The translations under genes and the position numbers were made by a program. Positions 32,730 through 42,039 of a stretch of 64,000 bases of DNA are shown one piece after another. The stretch's first letter is position 1. Each line of letters starts with the position of its first letter. Below the pieces are notes generated by a model. The model did no database searches, was not told the DNA's origin, and was given only the letters and a program-made list of their open reading frames with translations. This stretch comes from Corynebacterium sp. NML140438 (GTDB lineage Bacteria; Actinomycetota; Actinomycetes; Mycobacteriales; Mycobacteriaceae), in the NCBI RefSeq assembly GCF_001875725.1, contig NZ_MLCQ01000010.1, positions 62,001 through 126,000 on the forward strand, given 5' to 3'.

Positions 32730-33863
32730 ATGGGGTGGGAGATGGTGAAGTTGGGGGATGTTGCCGAGATTGTAATGGGGCAAGCGCCGAAGGGAGCAGA
32801 CACTTCTGAAGAACCAGTTGGGATTCCACTGATTGCTGGCGCCGGAGACTTCACTGCCACCGGAATCAAATGCACCAAGTATGCATCAAAAACGCCACGC
32901 CTCTGCAAACCTGGTGACGTCATTCTTTCGATTCGGGCAACAATCGGAACTTACCGAATTGCAGATGACAAATACTGCATTGGCCGAGGCGTTGCAGCGA
33001 TTCGCCCAAAATCTGAGTCCATTACGCACGAATTCCTACCATTCCTTCTCAGACACATGAAGCCGCAATTGATGCGGCAGGCACGCGGTGCAACGTTTCT
33101 CCAGGTGTCTAAGGCAGATATCGCTGACTCCCCAGCCCCTCTCCCTCCCCTGGAGGAGCAGCAGCGCATCGCGAAGATTCTGAACGCAGCATTATCGATG
33201 ACGGAATTGTTCCAAAAGCAGCTTGGTGAGGTTTTGGACCTGAAGCATAACCTCGTTCATGCAGCGCTGGTCTCGTCGACAATTGAGAGAGTGCCACTAC
33301 AGGAATTGGTTACTGTCAATCCGAAACAACGCCGCGGCATTCCCGATGAGACGCCAACCACCTTCGTCGCAATGTCAGACGTCGACGAGCGCCTTGGCCT
33401 TTGCTCGCACACTTCTGGCACGGTTGGAGAATACAAGAAAGGATACACGGCCTTCGCCCAGGACGATGTGCTTGTGGCAAAAATTACGCCATGCTTCGAA
33501 AACGGGAAGTCCGCAATTGCGTCGATTCCGACCGAGCTCGGCCATGGATCAACTGAGTTTCACGTGCTGAGAGTGAAAGACACTTCACGAACTTCGCCAG
33601 AAATTATTTGGTCGCTTATGAAGTCAAAAGCATTCCTCGCTGAGGGCGAAAACTCAATGCGTGGCAGCTCAGGACACCGCCGCGTACCTGACTGGTTTAT
33701 CAAGAAGTATCCTGTCCCAGTTTTCGACAAAGAAAAAACGATGTCACTTACTAAACAGTTGACCTCACTAGACCAGGTCGCGGACCACATCAATCAGAAA
33801 ATCGGTCTTTCCAAAGAGCTCTACGCCTCCCTCTCCTCTCGGGCTTTCTCGAGAGAGCTTTAG
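32730..33863 (+). CDS. hsdS: Type I restriction specificity subunit HsdS
   Basis: The 377-residue protein has two target-recognition domains (about 1-140 and 190-335) each followed by a helical spacer; conserved LPPLEEQQRIAKILNAALSM ends the first. The family motif VKLGDVAEIVMGQAPKG opens the first domain and VPLQELVTVNPKQRRG the second. It sets the sequence recognised by the HsdMS methylase and the HsdR complex. A second possible start is ATG 32742. AT content is higher than in hsdM, as often seen for shuffled specificity genes. Confidence 0.93.
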   Translation: MGWEMVKLGDVAEIVMGQAPKGADTSEEPVGIPLIAGAGDFTATGIKCTKYASKTPRLCKPGDVILSIRATIGTYRIADDKYCIGRGVAAIRPKSESITHEFLPFLLRHMKPQLMRQARGATFLQVSKADIADSPAPLPPLEEQQRIAKILNAALSMTELFQKQLGEVLDLKHNLVHAALVSSTIERVPLQELVTVNPKQRRGIPDETPTTFVAMSDVDERLGLCSHTSGTVGEYKKGYTAFAQDDVLVAKITPCFENGKSAIASIPTELGHGSTEFHVLRVKDTSRTSPEIIWSLMKSKAFLAEGENSMRGSSGHRRVPDWFIKKYPVPVFDKEKTMSLTKQLTSLDQVADHINQKIGLSKELYASLSSRAFSREL

Positions 33864-34068
33864 AGCTGACAGATAAAAGGACTCGTTAAAGACCACTTGG
33901 CAATCTACTCGAAACGGTTTCGAGTAGATTGTTTTGCGCTTTTCACGACTTGAAAGTTCGTTTCGAGTACGTTTCGAGCCATACGCAGAATTACATTTGG
34001 ACTATCTTCCACCCGGTCGCATCTCGGACAATGTTGTAGGTCTCTTTTACAAACGCCTCGGGTCTATT
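33864..34068. other. hsdS downstream region with hairpin
   Basis: CAATCTACTCGAAACGGTTT faces the reverse AAACGGTTTCGAGTAGATTG near 33900-33935: CAATCTACTCGAAAC pairs with GTTTCGAGTAGATTG and is followed by TTTTGCGCTTTT. This is a good terminator-like structure after hsdS. The rest shows no gene. Confidence 0.6.
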
Positions 34069-35030
34069 CCGCGGGCGGACAATCCTCAAGGTTCCACTGT
34101 CCGCGGCACAGCCACTACCTGCGACTTTCCTGGCGTAAACCCGTCGAGGTGTCCGCCGCGCGGACAGGCAACCACACCGGCTTTCCGCGGGGCGGACAAG
34201 TTGTCACTGGATTCCGCCGCGCGGACAGATCTTCATCGCTCACCCGGAAGCCGGGTCATGTTGTTGGTGGTTAGCGTGGTGGGACGGAGAGGGCGTCAAT
34301 AAGAAAGTATTCGCTGCTTCCACTGTCCGCGGCACCATCGTGACCAGCGAGCTTCTTGACGGCAACCAGTTGAGGTGTCCGCCGCGCGGACAGTCGGCAG
34401 CAGTGAACATGATGTGGATGACGGATGAAGGTATCCGTGGTGGGAGGGCCACCTATAAAAAGCTGCGACAGATTCCGCGGGGCGGACTGACATCCACCAC
34501 TCACCCGGAAACCGAGGCGCGTTGTGAAAGGTAAACGTGATGGGACGGAGCCGGCGTTGATTAGAAAACCCGCCGCTGCTTCCACTGTCCGCGGCACCTC
34601 ATCTACCAGCAACTTTCCCGGCGTGAAGCCGTCAAGGTGTCCGCCGCGCGGACAGGCAACCACACCGACTTTCCGCGGGGCGGACAGGTTGCCACCGGTG
34701 AATGTGGCTTCGGGGTTGCGGCAGAGTTCCGCGCCGCGGACACTCTGCAAAACCTCGGCTTCCAAGTCGAACTGTCCGCGGGGCGGACAGTGGGATCGTA
34801 TTCGGGTGTCCGCGGGGCGGACAGTTGGCAGCAGTGAACATGATGTGGATGACGGAAAGGTACCCGTGGTGGAAGGGGCGTCGATAAGAAATTAACCGCT
34901 GATTCTGCTGTCCGCTGCGCAACCACTACCTGCGGCTTTCTTGAAGTAAACCTATCGGGGTGTCCGCGGGGCGGACAGGTTGCCACCGGTGAATGTGGCT
35001 TCGGGGCTGTGGCAAAGTTCCGCGGGGCTG
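34069..35030. repeat. GC-rich palindromic satellite between hsdS and hipB
   Basis: About 960 bp holds some 17 copies of a TGTCCGC-N3-GCGGACA-like core. Perfect TGTCCGCCGCGCGGACA lies at 34150, 34376 and 34638. TGTCCGCGGGGCGGACA lies at 34772, 34806 and 34961. Larger units recur every 226-324 bp, each with CTTCCACTGTCCGCGGCAC (34318, 34580; partial at 34905) and later GGCAGCAGTGAACATGATGT (34395, 34826). There is no credible gene in any frame. It could form strong hairpins or bind a repressor many times. Confidence 0.85.
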
Positions 35031-35127
35031 ATAACGGAGTCGGTGTTCAAGTGTCTGTCGCGTGGATGATCAGCAGCGGTCTTTGTCGCACACCCATCAC
35101 TCACGAAAAGAGCAAACTCACATTGCC

Positions 35128-35288
35128 AAAGTGCAAAACCAAAGTGTGAAAGTGTAAAACTTTTTGCAATGAGGAGGGCTTCCCACGGTTCAAACTGTTA
35201 AACATGCAGATCATGAAAGTGTGAAACTTCAAAAACCATACTTTCAAAGTGCAAAAACTGTTGCTCTCAGACCGGTTACGTTTCACAC
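35128..35288. repeat. Iteron-like AAAGTGYRAAAC repeats
   Basis: AAAGTG(C/T)(A/G)AAAC-type units occur at 35128-35139, 35141-35152, 35149-35160, 35216-35227 and 35246-35258, with an inverted GTTTCACAC at 35280-35288. They lie in AT-rich DNA that contrasts with the GC-rich satellite just before. They may be protein-binding iterons; the binder is unknown. Confidence 0.6.
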
Positions 35289-35462
35289 GAAACGGAGGAG
35301 ACGGTGATGGTCAAGCGAGTAAGTTTGTTCAGCTGAGCACCCGTGACACTCGTCCGTACGCTACGTGTGGCCGCAGCATTCCACAAAGTTAGGGTACTAA
35401 GTTTGGCCATCTGGCTGGATACGCAAACTTGTGGTTAGAAATTGTGAGTTCTCCTGCGATGC

Positions 35463-35534
35463 ATGTAACCGTTCGGTGAAACTACAAAATGTAACCGTTC
35501 GGTGATATGATAAATAATCACCGAACGGTTACAT
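35463..35534. promoter_or_regulatory. hipBA promoter with three operator boxes
   Basis: ATGTAACCGTTCGGTGA occurs at 35463-35479 and 35489-35505, and inverted (TCACCGAACGGTTACAT) at 35518-35534, all perfect. TATGAT at 35506-35511 is a -10 hexamer framed by boxes 2 and 3. This is a classical autoregulated toxin-antitoxin promoter; HipB is the expected ligand. Confidence 0.88.
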
Positions 35535-35543
35535 GGAGGTATC

Positions 35544-35858
35544 ATGGAACAGCGTACTTCTTACCAGCCTGAATCAGTATCCGAGTTGACCGCGGCAGTT
35601 CGAGATCGTCGTCTACAGCTTGGATGGACTCAACTTGAACTCGCGGAAAAGATTGGAATGAGCCGAAAATGGGTCAGCGACATGGAGCGCGGCAAACCCA
35701 CCATCGAAATATATCCCCTGCTCAGGGCAATCGGAACAGTCGGGCTAGGAATAGAACTTCAACTCAAGGAAAGCAAAAATGTCCAAAATCCTACACGCAT
35801 ACGTAGACGGAAAGCTGGCGGGCTCGTTCGCGGAAAGCCGCGGCCAAATAACGTTTGA
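35544..35858 (+). CDS. hipB: HipB-like antitoxin/repressor
   Basis: The 104-residue protein has an XRE/Cro-type helix-turn-helix (about 15-75): VRDRRLQLGWTQLELAEKIG followed by MSRKWVSDMERGKPTIEIYP. It binds its operator (the three boxes upstream) and neutralises HipA. The ATG at 35544 follows GGAGG. The basic tail (RIRRRKAGGLVRGKPRP) overlaps hipA by 80 nt, an unusually long coupling overlap. Confidence 0.88.
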   Translation: MEQRTSYQPESVSELTAAVRDRRLQLGWTQLELAEKIGMSRKWVSDMERGKPTIEIYPLLRAIGTVGLGIELQLKESKNVQNPTRIRRRKAGGLVRGKPRPNNV

Positions 35859-37059
35859 GTATGCCCTTGGAGCCACACAACCTATTTCACTTTCGATGCC
35901 AATAAGTTCCTCTCGTCACAAGAATAAGGCTGCAAGCGCCTGGCTATGGGGTCTCCTGCCTGACAACCAGGAGGCGCTCAGATCAATGGCCGTGGAAGCT
36001 GGCACATCTGCCACATCTGTATTCGGGTTACTTCAACACCATGGCAGAGACGTCGCTGGTGCGATACAGCTTCTTCCACCTGGTGAAGTACCCAGTGATG
36101 CCCGAAAAAAGAGCGTGACAACCGTGCAAGAACGTCTTTCAGACACAGAGCTCGAGCAGCTATTGCGGGAAACAACCGACAGGTACAGCGGTAAACCCGT
36201 CACCACTTTCGTTACAGATGCCTTTAAATTCTCCGTCGCCGGTGCGCAACCAAAAATTGCCCTTACCGCCGACGAGAACGAAGATTTTCTCCCCCCGAGC
36301 AAGGAATTCCCAACTACGCACATCATCAAACCAAACGATCCACAGAGCTCCAGCTATATCAAAGAGATGGACATACTTGAAGTTATGTGTCTTGCCGCAG
36401 CCCGTCGCGTTGGGCTCGACGCTGCGAATGCATACTTGTGGTACGCACCATCCGGGACAATGAGCGCCGTAGTAACAGAACGTTATGACCGCGCAATCAA
36501 CGAAGACGGAACGATAGACCGGTTGCATCAGGAGGACTTCTGTCAAGCCATGAGCGTTTTGCCGGAAAAGAAATATCAGCATCAACACGGCGGACCCGGA
36601 CTGAATGCGATTAGTAAATTTCTAGAAAGTACACTACCTGCTGTAGACGCTCCCCGTGTCATTCTTGATCTTTTTAGAGCTGCAGTTTTTAACGTGGGAA
36701 TTGTAGGGACCGATGCGCACGCTAAGAACTACTCACTCATGATCGAGGGCTCTACAGTGTCACTAGCCCCGCTCTACGATACGATCTCTGCTGCTTCACA
36801 CGTTCAGATTTATGACAAAGTCTTCTTCCCAATGAAAATAAATGACTCCTACAACATGATGTCGATTACCCCGGACGGCTTAGTGAAAGCTGGTACAAAG
36901 ATGGGGATCCCGGAACAGCAAGCACACGATTCTGTCTATAGCATTCTTTGCAAACTCCCTGGTGCTATTGAAGATGTTGCTGCTGAGATGGGTGAGGTCG
37001 ATCTAGGGCAATCAGTTCTTGATGGTTTAGCTCAGTTTTCTCCTGTGCGATACATTTAG
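35779..37059 (+). CDS. hipA: HipA-family kinase toxin
   Basis: The 426-residue protein has the HipA N-terminal domain (SAWLWGLLPDNQEALRSMAV) and kinase core: GAQPKIAL, ATP-lysine in THIIKPND, catalytic NVGIVGTDAHAKNYS and metal-binding LAPLYDTIS. HipA kinases phosphorylate glutamyl-tRNA synthetase or related targets and cause growth arrest. The ATG at 35779 follows AAGGAAA. It lies between hsdS and hsdR, so the restriction operon is interrupted. Confidence 0.92.
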   Translation: MSKILHAYVDGKLAGSFAESRGQITFEYALGATQPISLSMPISSSRHKNKAASAWLWGLLPDNQEALRSMAVEAGTSATSVFGLLQHHGRDVAGAIQLLPPGEVPSDARKKSVTTVQERLSDTELEQLLRETTDRYSGKPVTTFVTDAFKFSVAGAQPKIALTADENEDFLPPSKEFPTTHIIKPNDPQSSSYIKEMDILEVMCLAAARRVGLDAANAYLWYAPSGTMSAVVTERYDRAINEDGTIDRLHQEDFCQAMSVLPEKKYQHQHGGPGLNAISKFLESTLPAVDAPRVILDLFRAAVFNVGIVGTDAHAKNYSLMIEGSTVSLAPLYDTISAASHVQIYDKVFFPMKINDSYNMMSITPDGLVKAGTKMGIPEQQAHDSVYSILCKLPGAIEDVAAEMGEVDLGQSVLDGLAQFSPVRYI

Positions 37060-37103
37060 TCGCTTTTCAACTTTCATTCACCACGCACAACAGACAAGGG
37101 CTG

Positions 37104-37126
37104 GCGCTGAAATTTGGTGCAGAGCA
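37104..37126. repeat. Fragment of the interspersed mosaic repeat (R6)
   Basis: CTGAAATTTGGTGCAGAGCA shares the AATTTGGTGCA arm of the mosaic family. The opposite arm is absent, so only a fragment remains, in the gap before hsdR. Confidence 0.4.
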
Positions 37127-37202
37127 ACCCCCAGCCAGCCACAACCCAACGGTATAGAATAGCGCGCAGGCGAACGCGCGCACCGGGAAGAAAGGCGATC
37201 AG

Positions 37203-40200
37203 GTGAGCATCACTCCACGTCCGTCCAACTTTGGCTTCGTTGGGCAGGTATGGCCCCAGCTCATCATTGAGTGTCGCAATGCGGAGGATGCCGCGCTGAC
37301 GAACCCGCGCGCGTCGATGTTCCAGTCTCGGTTCGTGTTGGAGCAGGTCATTGGGCATATCGCGGCGTTGAATGGGCTGGAGAAGCAGTCCAACATCTTC
37401 GATACGCTGACCAACCCGGACTTCTCACGCCTGCTGCCGGAGACGGTGCGTTCCAAGATGCACATTCTGCGCAAGGCCGGCAACACCGCGGTGCATAGCG
37501 AAGCGCACATCACGAGTGATGAAGCGCTGCAGGCGTTGAAGCATCTGTATGACGTGATGGTGTTCGCAACTACGCACTTCTCGGGGAAGGCGATTCGGGG
37601 GATTGCGCCGTTTGACGTCGAGATCTTGAAGCAGGCACCGCGGCAGGCGGCGTTGAACCAGCGGCAGATGATGGCGCTGGCGGCGAAGGAGAAATCCGCA
37701 CGGGAGCAGGCTGACCTGTACAAACTGCAGCTGGATGAGGCGCAACAGCGGGAGTTGGAGCAGGCTGCGGGGTATGAGGAGGAGATCGCGAAGCTGCGGG
37801 AGCAGATTCGCAAGCAGCAGGAGAAGTTGACGCCGCCGGCGCCGCAGTTGGCGGTGGACGAGGCGCAGACGCGCCGCGACATCATCACGCCGATGCTGGA
37901 GGAGGCCGGGTTTGTGCGCGGCCGCACGCTCATCGAGGAGTACCCGGTGGCGGGCATGAAGGTGGACTATGTGTTGCTGGATGCACAGGGTGTGCCCATC
38001 GCCGTTGTGGAGGCGAAGAAGGCCAGCCGCAGTATCAACGACGGCCGCCAGCAGGCCGCGATCTACGCCGACGCCATCGGCAACGCGACGGGACGTGTGC
38101 CACTAATCTTCTACACCACCGGGTATGAGGTGCGCTTTTGGGACAGGGACGCCGACCTTCCGGGCGGTGTCGGCTACGAAACCCGCACTATTGAGTCTTA
38201 CCCAACAGTGCGCGCGATGGAGGCGCTGATCGCCCGGCGCGACAAGCGCCAACCGCTCAGCGCGCACAGCGCCACCATCACCGAGATCGCCGGCAGGCCG
38301 TACCAGTTGGAGATGATCCAGTCGGTCGCGGAGGCGTTCGGGAAGGGTAAGCGCCGCGCGCTGTTGGTCATGGCGACGGGGACGGGCAAGACGCGCGTCT
38401 CCATCGCCACCGTGTCCATGCTGTTGGAGGCCGGCTGGATCCGCAACGTGCTCTTCCTCGCCGACCGCAAAGCGTTGGTCACGCAGGCGCACGCGGCGTT
38501 CAACGAGCACCTCGCGGAGGCCGTGCCCGTCAACCTGACCACCAACCCCGCCGGCGAGGGCCAGGTGTACGTGAACACGTACCAGACGATGATCGGCATG
38601 ATCGGCGAGGGCCAGCGCTTCAACTCCTTCGACTTCGACCTCATCATCGTCGACGAGGCCCACCGATCCATCTACCAGCGGTATCGACGCATCTTCGACT
38701 ACCTGGACGCCCTCGTCGTCGGGCTGACAGCCACCCCGCGCAGCAACCTCTCCCACGACACCTACACCTTCTTCGGCTGCGAGCCCGACACCCCGACCGG
38801 CTACTACAGCTTGAGTCGCGCCATCGAGGAGGGCAACCTGGTGCCCTACGAGGTATTCTCCGGCAGCACCGCCTTCATGCGCCGCGGCATCTCCTACGGA
38901 GAGCTCACCCCCGAGGAGCAGCTGGAGTGGGAGAACGCCGAATGGGGTGTCGACGAGCACGGCGACCCACTCGCCGCACCCCAGGAGGTCAACGCCGCCG
39001 AAATCAACGCGAAGCTGCTCAACCGAGACACGATCCGGAAGGTGTTGCGGCAGGTCATCGGCAAGGGGTTGAAGGTCGACGGCGCGGACCGGCTGGGCAA
39101 GACCATCATCTTCGCCCGCAATCAGGCCCACGCCGACCTCATTGCCGACGAATACCGCACCATCTTCCCCACCACCGCCACCCGCGCCGAAGTGATCACC
39201 CACGGCGTGTACAACGCAGAAGCACTCATCGCCGAGTTCAAACAGCCCGACTCCGGCCTGGACATCGCCATCAGCGTGGACATGCTCGACACAGGTATCG
39301 ACGTCCCCGAAGTGGTCAACCTGGTGTTCTTCAAGCCCGTCTACTCCCCCACCAAGTTCTGGCAGATGGTCGGCCGCGGCACCCGCCTGCGCCCCAACCT
39401 GTTCGGCCCCGGCGTCGACAAAACGTGCTTCTACATCTTCGACTACTGCGACAACGTGCGCCAATTCAGCGGCACCACCAATACCACGGAAGGCTCGCAC
39501 CAGATCTCGCTGTCGCAGCGCAGCTTCACCACCCGCGCCCGCCTGCTACTGACGGCCACGGATGAGGTACGGAGGGACGTCGCAAAGCATCTTTCGGACG
39601 CCGTGCGCAGCGTGCCCCACCGCAGCATCCTCGTGCCCACCGAAGCGCGCGCCTACCTAGACATATTTAGCGACGCCACCCCCTGGCTCACCGCCGACGC
39701 CGACACCCACCAACAAGCCGTGAGCGCCCTCGCGCCACTACCCTTCGCCGCGACCGGCGACAAAGAACAAGCCCGGCGCTTCGACTACCTCATCTACCAG
39801 CTCGAACTCGGACTGTTCGAAGAGCGCGGCGACTGGGACGTGCTCGCAGAGAAAGTCGCGACCATCGCCGCGGCGCTACTGCAGAAAACCAACATCCCCA
39901 CCGTGGCCAACAACGCAGCACTACTCGAGGCGATCGCCAGCCCGCAGTGGTGGGACGGCGTGACCTACAAGGACCTCGAACTCGCCCGCAAAACAGTCCG
40001 CGGACTCACCGTCTTCCTCGACAAAGCGCAACGCGCCGTAGTGATCACCGACATCGAAGACGAACTCGGCGAACTCGAACACAGCACCCTCCAAGCCACC
40101 GGCGGCACCCAGCGCGAAAGCTCCGTCGTCGAAGAAGAACTCCGCCGCGCACTCGAAGGCAACACCACCAGCCTGGCGCTGCGCAAACTCCGCAACGCGC

Positions 40201-40589
40201 AACAACTCAGCACGCACGACCTCGACGAGCTACGCGAGCTGCTCCTCAACGCCCACGTCGACGGCGCCGCCGAACTCGCCGAGACCCACCAAGCCAAACT
40301 CGGCCTCTTCCTGCGCGAAGTCGTCGGGATGGACGCCGACGCCGTCGAAGCGCACTTCAAGGAACTGTTGCACTCCACCGACCTCAACTCCGTGCAACGC
40401 ACATTCCTCAACACCGTCGTCAGCGAGGTGATCCGCAACGGCGTCGTCGAAGCCCACGAGCTCACCCAACCGCCTTTCGACGAAAACGGCTCCATCATGG
40501 ACATCTTCCATGAAAACGTCGGCGTGGTCCTGCAACTTCGCGACAGCCTCGAGCAGCTCAACAACACCGCCATGCCGAGCGCGGGGTAG
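37203..40589 (+). CDS. hsdR: Type I restriction endonuclease subunit HsdR
   Basis: The 1128-residue protein has an N-terminal DUF4145-like region, a coiled coil (about 165-215; EQADLYKLQLDEAQQRELEQ), a PD-(D/E)xK nuclease (DYVLLDAQGVPIAVVEAKKA) and SF2 translocase motifs: Walker A VMATGTGKTRVSIA, DEAHRS, LTATPRS and QMVGRGTRLRP. It cuts unmethylated DNA after translocation. The start is GTG at 37203 after AAAGG. It is 3.3 kb downstream of hsdS because of the satellite and hipBA, so it needs its own promoter or a long transcript. Confidence 0.95.
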   Translation: MSITPRPSNFGFVGQVWPQLIIECRNAEDAALTNPRASMFQSRFVLEQVIGHIAALNGLEKQSNIFDTLTNPDFSRLLPETVRSKMHILRKAGNTAVHSEAHITSDEALQALKHLYDVMVFATTHFSGKAIRGIAPFDVEILKQAPRQAALNQRQMMALAAKEKSAREQADLYKLQLDEAQQRELEQAAGYEEEIAKLREQIRKQQEKLTPPAPQLAVDEAQTRRDIITPMLEEAGFVRGRTLIEEYPVAGMKVDYVLLDAQGVPIAVVEAKKASRSINDGRQQAAIYADAIGNATGRVPLIFYTTGYEVRFWDRDADLPGGVGYETRTIESYPTVRAMEALIARRDKRQPLSAHSATITEIAGRPYQLEMIQSVAEAFGKGKRRALLVMATGTGKTRVSIATVSMLLEAGWIRNVLFLADRKALVTQAHAAFNEHLAEAVPVNLTTNPAGEGQVYVNTYQTMIGMIGEGQRFNSFDFDLIIVDEAHRSIYQRYRRIFDYLDALVVGLTATPRSNLSHDTYTFFGCEPDTPTGYYSLSRAIEEGNLVPYEVFSGSTAFMRRGISYGELTPEEQLEWENAEWGVDEHGDPLAAPQEVNAAEINAKLLNRDTIRKVLRQVIGKGLKVDGADRLGKTIIFARNQAHADLIADEYRTIFPTTATRAEVITHGVYNAEALIAEFKQPDSGLDIAISVDMLDTGIDVPEVVNLVFFKPVYSPTKFWQMVGRGTRLRPNLFGPGVDKTCFYIFDYCDNVRQFSGTTNTTEGSHQISLSQRSFTTRARLLLTATDEVRRDVAKHLSDAVRSVPHRSILVPTEARAYLDIFSDATPWLTADADTHQQAVSALAPLPFAATGDKEQARRFDYLIYQLELGLFEERGDWDVLAEKVATIAAALLQKTNIPTVANNAALLEAIASPQWWDGVTYKDLELARKTVRGLTVFLDKAQRAVVITDIEDELGELEHSTLQATGGTQRESSVVEEELRRALEGNTTSLALRKLRNAQQLSTHDLDELRELLLNAHVDGAAELAETHQAKLGLFLREVVGMDADAVEAHFKELLHSTDLNSVQRTFLNTVVSEVIRNGVVEAHELTQPPFDENGSIMDIFHENVGVVLQLRDSLEQLNNTAMPSAG

Positions 40590-40711
40590 CTTCCGCCGGG
40601 TTCATCCCTTTGTTCCCTCTTGATCAACATACTTTTTCCCCATACACGCAGCCACCAGAATCAGTGACTAAACACACATTCAGACGTATCTATGATCGAT
40701 ACGGGATTATA

Positions 40712-40727
40712 TACAATATATATTGTA
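40712..40727. promoter_or_regulatory. Palindromic operator upstream of the permease operon
   Basis: TACAATATATATTGTA is a perfect 16-bp palindrome 33 bp before the permease start, in very AT-rich DNA. It fits a GntR-type operator; the GntR regulator at 43147 is the obvious candidate. Confidence 0.65.
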
Positions 40728-40760
40728 AAAAGATTATGCTTCTCATGGAAGGAGAAAGGC

Positions 40761-42038
40761 ATGGCCACGTTAGCTCAACTACTGATGGCAGCAACCCTGA
40801 TATTAATGCTGTTAGGCAGGACACCCCTATATACGACAGCCGTCATTGGCTCAACCCTTGCAGCACTCGTATTCGGTATCCCAGTTCTGGCTGAAGATGG
40901 TGCCACATCGCTCAAAGAACTCGTACTCGGCGGGTTAAACCCCGTGATCGCCGACATGGCTGGCGTCCTTTTGTTCATTGGCGTCATGGAATATGCCGGA
41001 TATCTGAACGTCCTCGTAAATGCGATTATTCGTGTTGGCAACCGGCTCGGAGGCGGCCCAGGTGTAGCTGTAGCCGGCGGTTTCGGAGCCGGTGTAATCG
41101 GCGGATTCACTGGATTCACTCAGCCAGCCATTACCGCTGTTGTCACCGGTCCTGCCTCCGTTAAGTTGGGAGTGAACCCGAGCCAATCTGCTGGAACTCA
41201 TGCTCACGCCGGTCACTTAGGAAACTTCGCTGGTTTCACACACCCGACACTCCTAGCAGTGATGGCACTCGTGGGTATCAAATTCGGTGCCATTAATCTC
41301 ATCGGTCTTGTTACTGCCAGCACAATCTTTGCGGTCTCGTTCATCCGAATGAGGGCATCGCTCAAGGCTACGAAGAGCGATGCAAAATCAGCTGGGTTAA
41401 ACGCACTCGAAGGCTTCGCACGAAAAGAAGGAGAACCTAGCGTTTGGTTCGTCCTCCTACCATTCGTTCTGCTCGTTATTGGTTTCTCACTTGGCTACCC
41501 GGTATTCCTCGTGGGTTTTGCAGTAAGCATTTTAGTTATGCTGCTTGCTCGCCTCAATCCCATGGAAGCCGAAGCCTCCATGTTAGAATCTGTGAAACGA
41601 GTCGCCGTCCCTCTTATTGCAACTGTCTCATTCCTATTCATGTCTGGAGTTATTAAGGCAGTTGGCATTACAGAACTTCTGGCGGACTGGTTTTCTCCTG
41701 CTTTAAACGCAGCGCCGATTCTCACCGTGGCTATCATCTCAGCAATTGCAGGTCTTCTCACTCAATCAAATAGCGCATCTGCAGCGATTATTCTTCCGTT
41801 CGTTAGCCTGGCCTTGGAAACTGGTGATGTCAATGCACTGGCGCTCGCCGCTGCTGCTTGCGGACCAACCGCTGTAATGCAGTACTTCCTCACAGGTGGT
41901 CCAGTTGCAGCTTTGGCCACGACAGTCCCCGTGGTTCCAGGATCAGATCTCAAAGAAGCCAACAAATTCCAACGCCCAAGCCAATTAGCTGGTCTAGCCG
42001 TAGTTATTCTGATCGCTGTGCTGATTGGAGGTTTTTAA
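40761..42038 (+). CDS. GntP/DcuC-like ion-transporter-superfamily permease
   Basis: The 425-residue protein has about 11-12 hydrophobic segments and is rich in small residues, as in carboxylate permeases: GGFGAGVIGGFTGFTQPAIT, THAHAGHLGNFAGFTHPTLL and SNSASAAIILPFVSLALETG are candidate substrate-binding loops. The ATG at 40761 follows AAGGAG. It is 1 nt upstream of the asparaginase gene, so aspartate, asparagine or a related compound is a reasonable substrate guess. The exact family was not settled. Confidence 0.75.
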   Translation: MATLAQLLMAATLILMLLGRTPLYTTAVIGSTLAALVFGIPVLAEDGATSLKELVLGGLNPVIADMAGVLLFIGVMEYAGYLNVLVNAIIRVGNRLGGGPGVAVAGGFGAGVIGGFTGFTQPAITAVVTGPASVKLGVNPSQSAGTHAHAGHLGNFAGFTHPTLLAVMALVGIKFGAINLIGLVTASTIFAVSFIRMRASLKATKSDAKSAGLNALEGFARKEGEPSVWFVLLPFVLLVIGFSLGYPVFLVGFAVSILVMLLARLNPMEAEASMLESVKRVAVPLIATVSFLFMSGVIKAVGITELLADWFSPALNAAPILTVAIISAIAGLLTQSNSASAAIILPFVSLALETGDVNALALAAAACGPTAVMQYFLTGGPVAALATTVPVVPGSDLKEANKFQRPSQLAGLAVVILIAVLIGGF

Positions 42039-42039
42039 C

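Noticed and set aside
34271..34765. Long open frames on the minus strand inside the palindromic satellite
   Set aside because: They come from GC-rich tandem repeats that are open in several frames, have repetitive low-complexity translation and lack start signals.
33900..35290. CRISPR array
   Set aside because: Repeat units are palindromic cores with variable spacing of 30-130 bp and no uniform spacers; no cas genes nearby.
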